A stretch of 64,000 nt of DNA from Deminuibacter sp966424055. GTDB lineage: Bacteria > Bacteroidota > Bacteroidia > Chitinophagales > Chitinophagaceae. The notes beneath the pieces are model-generated. The model was not told the origin of the DNA, did no database searches, and was given only the letters and a program-made list of their open reading frames with translations. The stretch lies in NCBI GenBank assembly GCA_966424055.1, contig CBJLMB010000001.1, positions 186,001 through 250,000 of the forward strand. Reading direction: 5' to 3'. The translations under genes were made by a program, and so were the position numbers. Positions 8,363-16,464 of the stretch are shown here, piece by piece (position 1 is the stretch's first letter; every line of letters starts with the position of its first letter).

Positions 8363-10024
8363 ATGAAGGTAGCCAGATATATAAAAGTATTACTGGTCAT
8401 ATTGGGTGGGGCCGGTAGCATGCCGAATGCCAATAGCCAAACTTATACAGTGCCACAGGAAAGCGGGCAGGATCTTATGCGCCGTCAGCAGCTGATGGGG
8501 AATATAGATTCCAATGCCTCTCTTACCATCAACCCCATCCAGGTACCGCTTTCCCTGCTCGATTCTCTTAGCCCTGTTCTTAATGGCCAACATGCGTTTA
8601 CAAAAGGGAATACCAGGTTAACCATTTTACCTGTTGGCTGGTGGCAGCAATACAATTCACATCATCCTTATGGCTGGAATAATGCGCCATTGATCCCGGC
8701 AAAGGGCTATCAGACCATGTTCAGTGCCGGGATCCACGCACAGGTAGGCGCGCATTTGTCTATCCAGTTTAATCCCCAGTTTGTGTATGCCGGCAATCCT
8801 TCCTACGAATCGGCACCTGCCAATTTCGGGCCCAGGGATTGGAACAGTTATTATCAGTGGGTGAATACTTCAGATATCCCGCAACATTTTGGTCCGGGCA
8901 GCTATACCCGTTTGTTCCCGGGACAATCAAGTATTAAATACAACACCCGTAATTTGTCTTTTGGCATTTCAACAGAAAACCTCTGGTGGGGACCGGGCAA
9001 TTATAATTCGCTTATCATGAGCAATAATGCACCGGGCTTTTTACACGCGACCATAAATACCATCAAGCCTATCCATACGGGGATTGGCAGTTTTGAAGGC
9101 CAGATCATTGGCGGAAAGCTGGATGATTCGGGCATCACTCCCGATCAATATAAAGTGTACAACGGCAATTTTATTTACCAGCCTAAAAACGATGAGTGGC
9201 GGTATATAACCGGGATGGTGCTTACCTGGCAACCCAAATGGGTAAAACACCTGTTCCTGGGTGTATCTAAAGCGTCTTATCTCTACCATTCAGATATTCA
9301 TTCGCCGTTGGATGTATTGCCTTTACAGGGCTTTTTTGGTACAGCCAGGACCAAATCGGAGAAAGATCATCAGAAAGCTTCTATGGGCTCTTTGTTTGCC
9401 CGCTATTTTATGCCGAAAGAACAGGCTGAAATATATGTGGAATATGGACGTGGCGATAAATCCTTGATGCCCTGGGCCATTTTTCAGAGCCCGCAATACC
9501 GGCGGGCCTATGTAGCCGGGTTCCGGAAATTATTTGAAAGCCGCAATAATGCCCATATACAGGTATTGCTTGAACTGGCCCAGATGGAAGCACCTACCGC
9601 TGACCTGATCAACAATCCCCAAAGCTGGTACACTCATCCTTATGTACGCCAGGGTTACACCAATCTAGGCCGGGTGATCGGTGCTGGTATTGGTCCGGGA
9701 AGCAATAGCGAAACGCTGGAACTGAGCTGGATAAAAGGCTATAAAAAACTGGGCCTGCGGCTGGAGCGGCTGGTGCATAACAATGATTTCTATTATTACG
9801 CTTTCCACTATATACAGGATTACCGCAGGCATTGGACCGATTTATCTGCCACCCTGAACGGAGACTGGGATTATAAGCAGTTCCTTTTCTCTGCTAAACT
9901 GGGCTTTATGCGTACAATCAATTATCAGTGGCAGGTGTTCCAAACCGATGGCGGTAATTATTTTACCAGCGGCTATTATGTGTTTAATCTGGGCGCCCGA
10001 GTATCTGTCGCCTACCGGTTTTAA
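8363..10024 (+). CDS. Capsule assembly Wzi-family outer membrane protein, copy 2
   Basis: Paralogue of the preceding gene, 553 residues from the ATG at 8363, which is followed directly by a good signal peptide (Lys-Val-Ala-Arg, hydrophobic core, cleavage after 'NANSQ'). An ATG at 8324 is possible but would put 13 residues before the signal. It shares 'QQYNSHHPYGWNNA', 'STENLWWGPGNYNSLIMSNNAPGF' split by the same spacing, and a 'RLE-RL' strand near the end. It ends in Tyr-Arg-Phe, a usual C-terminal aromatic signature of outer membrane barrels. An extra segment of about 20 residues before 'FPGQSS' distinguishes it from copy 1. The role is inferred from family and locus. Confidence 0.85.
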   Translation: MKVARYIKVLLVILGGAGSMPNANSQTYTVPQESGQDLMRRQQLMGNIDSNASLTINPIQVPLSLLDSLSPVLNGQHAFTKGNTRLTILPVGWWQQYNSHHPYGWNNAPLIPAKGYQTMFSAGIHAQVGAHLSIQFNPQFVYAGNPSYESAPANFGPRDWNSYYQWVNTSDIPQHFGPGSYTRLFPGQSSIKYNTRNLSFGISTENLWWGPGNYNSLIMSNNAPGFLHATINTIKPIHTGIGSFEGQIIGGKLDDSGITPDQYKVYNGNFIYQPKNDEWRYITGMVLTWQPKWVKHLFLGVSKASYLYHSDIHSPLDVLPLQGFFGTARTKSEKDHQKASMGSLFARYFMPKEQAEIYVEYGRGDKSLMPWAIFQSPQYRRAYVAGFRKLFESRNNAHIQVLLELAQMEAPTADLINNPQSWYTHPYVRQGYTNLGRVIGAGIGPGSNSETLELSWIKGYKKLGLRLERLVHNNDFYYYAFHYIQDYRRHWTDLSATLNGDWDYKQFLFSAKLGFMRTINYQWQVFQTDGGNYFTSGYYVFNLGARVSVAYRF

Positions 10025-10117
10025 ATACCCTTTACCTGGATTTACCGGCTATCCCTTTGATAAACAGAAGATAGTATCCTATATTTTAGTAGCTTTGCTA
10101 CATTCAAACCTGGATGA

Positions 10118-11323
10118 ATGAACACTTATGGCAGGGATGGGGCGTTAAAAAACAACGGTGCGCAAGCCAAAAAAGGTATTCTTCTCATTCACAATAAATA
10201 CCTGCAAAGCGGGGGAGAAGACACGGTTGTTAAAAGTGAACTGGATGCGCTGCTCCACAGCCGGTATATGGTGTATTATAAAGAATATTCTAACCACTCA
10301 TTTGAAAAACGCAGCTTCTCTTCAGTCTTCCTGCCCATTTCTCTTTTTTTCAATTTCAAGTCTTTTTTTGATGTTTTTGCGCTTGTAAAAAAACACAGGA
10401 TAGCTGTAGTGCATGTACATAATTTTTTTTATAATGCATCACCTGCTGTTTTTTGGGGGGCTAAACTGGCTGGTGCTAAAACGGTGATGACCCTGCATAA
10501 TTACCGGCTATTCTGCCTCAATCACCTGTTTTTCAGGGAGGGACAGGCCTGTTTTGAATGCCATAACAGCAAAAGCTTTAAAAAAGGAATATCTTATAAA
10601 TGCTTTAAATCGTCCACTTTGTTTTCCAGGGCACTGGCATGGGCTACATTGTTTCATAGAAAAATAGGTACCTGGAGGCATAAGGTAGACACCTTCGTTA
10701 TCATTAACCCTTTTGCACACCGGCTGCTGCAGGATATCGAAGTGGCGGCAGAAAAAATTGTGTTCAAGCCCAATTTCCTGAAAGACCAGGGTTTTAAGAA
10801 CTATAATAACCGGGAGAATTTTTACCTGTTTGCCGGGAGGCTGGAAGAAGAAAAAGGTATCAGGCACCTGGCCCTTGCTTTTGCCCGGATGCCCCATCCT
10901 CTTTTGGTGGCTGGAGAAGGCTCCCTGGCAAGCCTTGTATCCAACCACCCTTCAGTGAACCTGGAGTACAGGGGATTATTGCCGGGGGCAGAAATAAAAA
11001 GGCTTTTATTTAACTGTAAAGCATTAATATTCCCTTCTTTATGCCTGGAAGGGATGCCTATGACCATACTGGAAGCCATGGGGGCGGGGGCCATTGTAAT
11101 AGCCGCCAGGTCAGCAAGTACAGAACGCCTGGTCAAAGATGGTGAAACTGGTTTTCTGTACGAGGGAGGTAATATTGAAGCACTTATAAAAGTTATTGAT
11201 ACTTTTGAGGCATTAAATGTGGAAGCGCTGAACCGTATGTCGGCAAATGCCAGGAACCGCTTTTTACAGGAATACACAGAAACATGGCATCTAAAGGCTA
11301 TGGAGGAAATATATGGTGGGTAG
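10118..11323 (+). CDS. Glycosyltransferase family 4
   Basis: A GT-B glycosyltransferase of 401 residues. The N-terminal acceptor domain shows 'IHNKYLQSGGEDTVVKSE' (a glycine-containing loop near residue 26), and 'VHVHNFFYNASP' followed by 'MTLHNYRLFC'. The C-terminal donor domain contains 'FAGRLEEEKGI' and the EX7E-type motif 'CLEGMPMTILEAMGAG' near 306-321. Cysteines at 'CFECHNSKSF...CF' are a recurrent feature of this GT4 subgroup. Its stop overlaps the following wecG-like gene by 11 bp, so both are co-translated. A TAGCTTTG sequence at 10090-10097 matches the Bacteroidota -7 box but no good -33 box is at the right distance. Sugar specificity is unknown. Confidence 0.88.
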   Translation: MNTYGRDGALKNNGAQAKKGILLIHNKYLQSGGEDTVVKSELDALLHSRYMVYYKEYSNHSFEKRSFSSVFLPISLFFNFKSFFDVFALVKKHRIAVVHVHNFFYNASPAVFWGAKLAGAKTVMTLHNYRLFCLNHLFFREGQACFECHNSKSFKKGISYKCFKSSTLFSRALAWATLFHRKIGTWRHKVDTFVIINPFAHRLLQDIEVAAEKIVFKPNFLKDQGFKNYNNRENFYLFAGRLEEEKGIRHLALAFARMPHPLLVAGEGSLASLVSNHPSVNLEYRGLLPGAEIKRLLFNCKALIFPSLCLEGMPMTILEAMGAGAIVIAARSASTERLVKDGETGFLYEGGNIEALIKVIDTFEALNVEALNRMSANARNRFLQEYTETWHLKAMEEIYGG

Positions 11324-12092
11324 CGATAGTATGGCGGCTGTTGCCGGTAAATACAACTTGTTTGGTGTCTGGTACAGTAATGTTGATTATGCTTCCGCTA
11401 CGGAAATAATCATGGAAAAAGCCATAGCCCGGCAATCATTTGGGGTATCGGCACTTGCTGTTCACGGCCTGATAGAAGCGAGGAAAAACCCTTCCTTTAA
11501 TGAAAAACTGAACAGGCTGGAATTAATTGTACCCGATGGCCAGCCGGTAAGATGGGCGCTGAACAGCTTTTACAAACTGGGTATGAAAGATCGCGTTTAT
11601 GGGCCCGAACTGACTTTATGGACCCTCAGAGCAGCGAATGAACGCCGGTTGAAGCTCTTTCTGTATGGAAGTAAAAAGGAAACCCTTCAAAAGCTGAGTG
11701 CTAACATTCACGAATGGTTCCCGGATATTGATATTGTTGGGCTGCATGCCGATCGTTTCAGGGAAGCAGATGCCGCAGAAGACAGGGAGGATATTGAGAA
11801 GATAAACAGATCTGGTGCCCATATTGTACTGGTTGGAAGAGGGTGCCCCCGGCAGGAAAAATGGGTAAGCGAACATTTAGGCAAAATAGATGCGGTAATG
11901 ATGGCTGTTGGCGCGGCTTTTGATTTTCATGCTGGTACATTGAAGCAGGCGCCTGCTTGGATGCAAAAAGCCGGCCTGGAATGGTTATTCAGACTGTTAA
12001 TGGAACCCGGACGCCTATGGAAACGTTATCTGGTAACGAATACCCATTTTATCGGGTTATTTTTTAAAAAAAAGCTGGGTTTCCGCGTATGA
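11313..12092 (+). CDS. WecG/TagA/CpsF family glycosyltransferase
   Basis: A GT26-family enzyme of 259 residues that transfers a sugar (in known members N-acetylmannosaminuronate, N-acetylmannosamine or glucose) to a lipid-linked intermediate. Family marks are 'VPDGQPVRWAL' near 71, 'GPELTLWTL' near 96, 'FLYGSKKETL' near 115 and 'VLVGRGCPRQEKWV' near 173, ending with 'AVGAAFDFHAGTLKQAPAWMQKAGLEW' in pieces. The C-terminal basic/amphipathic segment may attach it to the membrane. It overlaps the previous GT4 gene by 11 bp. Given the UDP-HexNAc dehydrogenase at 5304, a HexNAc-uronic acid donor is plausible, but that is inference. Confidence 0.9.
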   Translation: MVGSDSMAAVAGKYNLFGVWYSNVDYASATEIIMEKAIARQSFGVSALAVHGLIEARKNPSFNEKLNRLELIVPDGQPVRWALNSFYKLGMKDRVYGPELTLWTLRAANERRLKLFLYGSKKETLQKLSANIHEWFPDIDIVGLHADRFREADAAEDREDIEKINRSGAHIVLVGRGCPRQEKWVSEHLGKIDAVMMAVGAAFDFHAGTLKQAPAWMQKAGLEWLFRLLMEPGRLWKRYLVTNTHFIGLFFKKKLGFRV

Positions 12093-12166
12093 GATAAGCA
12101 GGCAGAGGTTATGGATGAATCTGGTAACGCTGTTTAGAATTGCTTATCCCAGGCAAATAAGACAAA

Positions 12167-13252
12167 ATGAAGCAAATAATTGTAACAGGGGCCGGAGGCC
12201 TTATCGGGAGCGAAGTAGTGCGGTTTTTTTCTGCTATGGGCATTAAGGTAGTTGGGATCGACAACAATATGAGGGCCGATTTTTTTGGTGAAAAAGGAGA
12301 TACTACCTGGAATATAAAAAAGCTGGAAGCAGAATGTAAGGGATTCAGGAATTTTGACCTGGATATCCGTGACAGGCAGGCTATGATCGACTTTGTAAAA
12401 AGTAAAAAGCCTGATGCCATTATTCATACAGCAGCCCAGCCCAGCCACGACCTGGCCGCATCAAGGCCTTTTGATGACTTTGATGTAAATGCCACCGGAA
12501 CACTGAATTTACTTGAGGCTACCCGCTTATACAATCCTGATACAGCTTTTGTACATCTTTCTACCAATAAGGTTTATGGCGATGCACCCAATTTATTGAA
12601 CCTGGCTGAGAAAGAATCCCGGTACGATTATGCCGATGAAACATATTACAATGGTATAAAGGAAGATTTTGGTATTGACCAGTCCAGGCATTCTTTATTC
12701 GGTGCATCCAAAGTAGCGGCAGATATAATGGTGCAGGAATATGGCAGGTATTTTGACATGCCCACCTGCTGTTTGCGTGGGGGATGCCTTACTGGCCCCA
12801 ATCATAGCGGGGTTGAGCTGCATGGTTTTCTCAGCTACCTGATACAGTGCAATGCCCTGGAAAAAGAATACAAGATTTTTGGATATAAAGGAAAACAGGT
12901 GCGCGATAATATCCATTCATACGATGTGGCCTGTTTTATCCATGCTTTTTTAAAAGCACCGCGCATAGGGGAAGTGTATAATATAGGCGGTGGCAGGGAA
13001 AACTCAGTATCGATACTTGAAGCCTTCCGTTTAATAGAAGGGATTTCAGGCAAAGAGATGAAGTATTCTTACTGCGAAGAGAACCGCATTGGAGATCATA
13101 TTTGCTATATATCTGATTTGACTAAGATGAAAACACACTATCCCAGTTGGACTATTACCAAGAACCTGCAGCAAACTTTTGAGGAAATCTATGAAAGCTG
13201 GCATATACGCTTATCGTCTTCTATGAACAAGAATGTATTATTTGGTTTTTAA
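12167..13252 (+). CDS. NAD-dependent epimerase, CDP-paratose 2-epimerase-like SDR
   Basis: An extended SDR of 361 residues with 'GAGGLIGSE' at the N-terminus (GxxGxxG) and an acidic residue after the second strand ('VGIDNN'), which favours NAD. 'HLSTNKVYGDAPN' resembles CDP-tyvelose/paratose 2-epimerases. The catalytic YxxxK position reads FGASK: the codon is TTC, so Phe replaces the usual Tyr. I recall related proteins with the same change, so it may be a family trait rather than damage. 'RGGCLTGPNHSG' and 'YNIGGGRENS' complete the substrate domain. A CDP-sugar block lies 10 kb downstream. The true reaction is uncertain. Confidence 0.75.
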   Translation: MKQIIVTGAGGLIGSEVVRFFSAMGIKVVGIDNNMRADFFGEKGDTTWNIKKLEAECKGFRNFDLDIRDRQAMIDFVKSKKPDAIIHTAAQPSHDLAASRPFDDFDVNATGTLNLLEATRLYNPDTAFVHLSTNKVYGDAPNLLNLAEKESRYDYADETYYNGIKEDFGIDQSRHSLFGASKVAADIMVQEYGRYFDMPTCCLRGGCLTGPNHSGVELHGFLSYLIQCNALEKEYKIFGYKGKQVRDNIHSYDVACFIHAFLKAPRIGEVYNIGGGRENSVSILEAFRLIEGISGKEMKYSYCEENRIGDHICYISDLTKMKTHYPSWTITKNLQQTFEEIYESWHIRLSSSMNKNVLFGF

Positions 13253-13290
13253 TTAGGAAAACAAAAACCCTGTTCCTAACTAATAAACGA

Positions 13291-14691
13291 ATGGCCAAAG
13301 CTTATAACCGATACAGTACGATCAAATATATTATCGATGCCCCGCTGGTAGGCATGTCCTGTTTCCTGGCTTTATACATTTCTTTAAACAGCGCCGTTTT
13401 TTTTTCCGGGATATATTACATTTTTGCATTGATAACAATGGCGGTATGGTATATCGCCGCGTCTTTCGCCAGGCTTTATGCCGACAGGCGTTCTGATAAA
13501 TTCTCAGAAGAAATTGTTTTTATTGTTTATGCCATTATCCTCTTTACTATCCTGCTGAGTTCGGTCTCTTTTTTCCTGAAAGATTTTATTAAGGTGAATA
13601 CTTACTTCTTCCTGGTTTTTACATCTTCTCTCCTGTTGTTGTTAACGGTTACCAAGTATAGTATCAGGAAATATGTTCATGCGGGAATTTACAGGGGAAA
13701 ATTATTCGATAATGTACTGGTAGTAGGCGCTACGGCATCGGCATACGATTTTTATGAAACCATCAACCGGTATTATTATTATGGATATAAATGTGTAGGC
13801 TTTCTGGATAATAATACTGCCCGCTTAAATGGATGTGCCTACCTGGGCAAGGTGAATAACCTGGCCAGGGTACTGGCAGAAAAAAATATCGATGAGGTGA
13901 TCATTGCATTACCTAACTCGCAAAACCAGCAGATACAGGAATGTTTACAGGTATGCGATTATTATGCAACAAAGGCCAGGATCATTCCCGACCTGTATCA
14001 ATATGCCAGTTCTTCCATCCAGGTGAATAATATAGGGATGTTCCCTATTATGAATGTTCGTCCGCTACCACTGGATAAAAGCACCAATAAACTGGTAAAA
14101 CGTCTTTTCGATATTTTCTTTTCACTGGGCTTTTTTATCCTGTTGGGCTGGTGGTTATTGCCCATAATTGCTGTTCTCATAAAACTCACTTCAAAAGGGC
14201 CTGTTATTTTTAAGCAGGAAAGATGGGGGCTTAACAATAACCGTATTGTTTGCTACAAGTTCAGAACAATGGTGAATGGTGGTGCAGATGTAAATGAAAA
14301 AGGAATTTACCGGCAGGCTACCAAAGATGATGCCCGTGTAACCTGGTTGGGCCGGTATTTGCGTAAGACCAACCTGGATGAGTTGCCCCAGTTCTGGAAT
14401 GTACTGCTGGGCAATATGTCTGTAGTAGGCCCGCGCCCGCATCCCACCCCGCTGAACCTGGAATCTATGCATACCGTTGAAAATTATATGCTGAGGCATG
14501 TGGTAAAACCCGGCATCAGCGGGTGGGCACAGGTAAATGGCTGCCGTGGCGAAACCAAGATACCCGGCTCAATGCAACAAAGGGTTAACTACGATCTGTA
14601 TTATATCCATCGCTGGACTTTCTGGCTGGATATTCAAATCATACTTCAAACAGTTATCAACTTTATAAGAGGAGATCAAAATGCGTATTAG
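13291..14691 (+). CDS. Undecaprenyl-phosphate sugar phosphotransferase (WcaJ/WbaP type)
   Basis: The initiating enzyme: it moves a sugar-1-phosphate from a nucleotide sugar to undecaprenyl phosphate. The 466-residue protein starts with four to five membrane segments (about residues 13-115), then a CoA-binding-like Rossmann region ('VLVVGATASAYDFYE' near 142), another hydrophobic segment near 274-296 and the C-terminal bacterial sugar transferase domain. That domain shows 'GPVIFKQERWG', 'CYKFRTMV', 'DELPQFWNVLLGNMSVVGPRP' in pieces and 'PGISGWAQVNGCRG'. This is the full polyprenyl glycosylphosphotransferase layout. The stop overlaps the next gene by 11 bp. Glucose or galactose is usual for this group; the sugar here is not known. 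Confidence 0.93.
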   Translation: MAKAYNRYSTIKYIIDAPLVGMSCFLALYISLNSAVFFSGIYYIFALITMAVWYIAASFARLYADRRSDKFSEEIVFIVYAIILFTILLSSVSFFLKDFIKVNTYFFLVFTSSLLLLLTVTKYSIRKYVHAGIYRGKLFDNVLVVGATASAYDFYETINRYYYYGYKCVGFLDNNTARLNGCAYLGKVNNLARVLAEKNIDEVIIALPNSQNQQIQECLQVCDYYATKARIIPDLYQYASSSIQVNNIGMFPIMNVRPLPLDKSTNKLVKRLFDIFFSLGFFILLGWWLLPIIAVLIKLTSKGPVIFKQERWGLNNNRIVCYKFRTMVNGGADVNEKGIYRQATKDDARVTWLGRYLRKTNLDELPQFWNVLLGNMSVVGPRPHPTPLNLESMHTVENYMLRHVVKPGISGWAQVNGCRGETKIPGSMQQRVNYDLYYIHRWTFWLDIQIILQTVINFIRGDQNAY

Positions 14692-16357
14692 AAAAGCTGC
14701 TGTGCTGAAAATATTCAGCTGCCTGCTGATAGCGGGTACATGTGTTCAGCAACTGAAAGCACAGGCTGTATATGAAAACTACCGGAACGAGATATACAAT
14801 TACCTTTCAAGGATGGCCCAGAAAGGGCTTATCACCTTCAACGATTTAATACGGCCGGTAAGCCGGCAGGATATTGCCACCAACCTCCAAACCTTGCTGG
14901 GAAAAAAAGACCAGCTGACTTCTGTTGAACAGAAAGAGCTTGATTTCTACCTGAAAGAATACCCTAACCCCGCCGATACCCTGGTTGTGCATGACAAAGA
15001 TGTACAGCTGTTCAAAAAAGATGATTATGGCCGCTGGCGGACACTGAGCGCAAACAGTAAAAATTTCGCTGTATATGTCGATCCGCTTATCGGGGCTTCT
15101 GTTACGGCCGGCGCCGGCAAAAGCTATACAGAGCGAAGCATTGGTATGCAGCTATGGGGAAAAATTGGTAAACATATCGGCTTTCAGTTTTATGGCAGGG
15201 ATATTACATTTAATGGTAGCGGCCAGGATGTGCTGATCCATCCTTATTCTTCGGCACCCGGTTATGTACTCCAGTCAGATACTACCGGTGGCCCCAGTAA
15301 ACGCAATAGCAGGAACTTTAGTGATATCCGTGCCAGCATATCTTACAGCTGGAAAAATGGCAGTGTGAGCTTTGGACAGGACTATTTATTATGGGGATAT
15401 GGTTTAAACGGCCGGATGGTATTATCAGACAAAGCACCCGCTTATCCTTATATACGATTGGACTATCAGCCGTTTAAATGGCTGCGATTTAACTATACAC
15501 ATGCTTGGCTTAATTCAGACATCATTGATTCCAGCAGGTCGTATAGTTTCGGAAACCCTGTATATGGTGGTAAAAGGATTGTGTATGTGCCAAAATTCAT
15601 GGCAAGCCACAGTATTACAGTTACACCAACAAAAGGACTTGACCTGAGCGCCGGGGAATCTATCATTTATTCTGATAACCTCAATGTAGCCTATTTACTG
15701 CCTGTAATGTTCTTTAAAATATATGATAATATCAACAGCAGCAACAGTATTGCCGCAGGCTCCAATGGCCAGTTCTTTTTCCAGGCAAATGCAAGGAACC
15801 TGTTGCCTAAAACCCAGTTTTATTCCACTCTTTTTATCGATGAAATAAAGATCTCTAAAATTTTCGATAGAAGTAAAAGCAGGAACCAGATCGGGTTCAA
15901 TGTTGGTGCTTCTGTAACAGATGTACTGATCCCTTATCTCACCTTAAATGCTGAGTATGGAAGGGTGAACCCATTTGTTTACCAAAATCTTAATCCGGCA
16001 CAAAACTATACCAATCATTCATTGTCTATGGGCGACTGGATGGGAAATAATTTTGACCGATGGATTGTAGGTGCGCAGTATACACCCGTTGCAAGATTAA
16101 AATGCCTGCTCCAGTACCAGTATATACGCAAAGGGGGGGCTGGTACCATTGACCAGCAGTATTTCGCCGAGCCGCAGCCAGGCTTCCTTTTCGATCCGCA
16201 GTTTAAAACCAGCGAATTGCTGCTGCAATGTTCTTACCAATGGATACATAACCTGTATCTGCAGGGCAGCCTGAATATTTACCGGGAGAAGAACCAGGTA
16301 CAAAGCATCCGGACAAACCAAAACATTTTCAGCCTTGGGGTTCATTATGGGCTGTAA
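14681..16357 (+). CDS. Predicted outer membrane barrel protein, divergent Wzi-like
   Basis: A secreted protein of 558 residues with a signal peptide (Arg-Ile-Arg-Lys, hydrophobic core, 'LKAQA' near residue 28). A helical segment of about 70 residues follows, including 'GLITFNDLIRPVSRQDIATNL'-like text, which recalls short outer membrane anchoring or docking segments. The remainder is strand-rich with a central 'QDYLLWGYGLNGRMVLSDKAPAYP' region that parallels 'WWGPG...SNNAPGFP' of the two Wzi copies upstream. I therefore place it distantly in the Wzi/capsule assembly group. It overlaps the sugar transferase gene by 11 bp. Function is inferred from similarity of pattern and locus. Confidence 0.65.
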   Translation: MRIRKAAVLKIFSCLLIAGTCVQQLKAQAVYENYRNEIYNYLSRMAQKGLITFNDLIRPVSRQDIATNLQTLLGKKDQLTSVEQKELDFYLKEYPNPADTLVVHDKDVQLFKKDDYGRWRTLSANSKNFAVYVDPLIGASVTAGAGKSYTERSIGMQLWGKIGKHIGFQFYGRDITFNGSGQDVLIHPYSSAPGYVLQSDTTGGPSKRNSRNFSDIRASISYSWKNGSVSFGQDYLLWGYGLNGRMVLSDKAPAYPYIRLDYQPFKWLRFNYTHAWLNSDIIDSSRSYSFGNPVYGGKRIVYVPKFMASHSITVTPTKGLDLSAGESIIYSDNLNVAYLLPVMFFKIYDNINSSNSIAAGSNGQFFFQANARNLLPKTQFYSTLFIDEIKISKIFDRSKSRNQIGFNVGASVTDVLIPYLTLNAEYGRVNPFVYQNLNPAQNYTNHSLSMGDWMGNNFDRWIVGAQYTPVARLKCLLQYQYIRKGGAGTIDQQYFAEPQPGFLFDPQFKTSELLLQCSYQWIHNLYLQGSLNIYREKNQVQSIRTNQNIFSLGVHYGL

Positions 16358-16464
16358 AACTAAATTATTCGATATTTGCGGGCAGGGAAAGGGTTTTAAA
16401 CAAGTATCCCATACCAATTTAACCTATTTTGTAATAAAATAACTGATCGCTATTGTTTTCGTTG

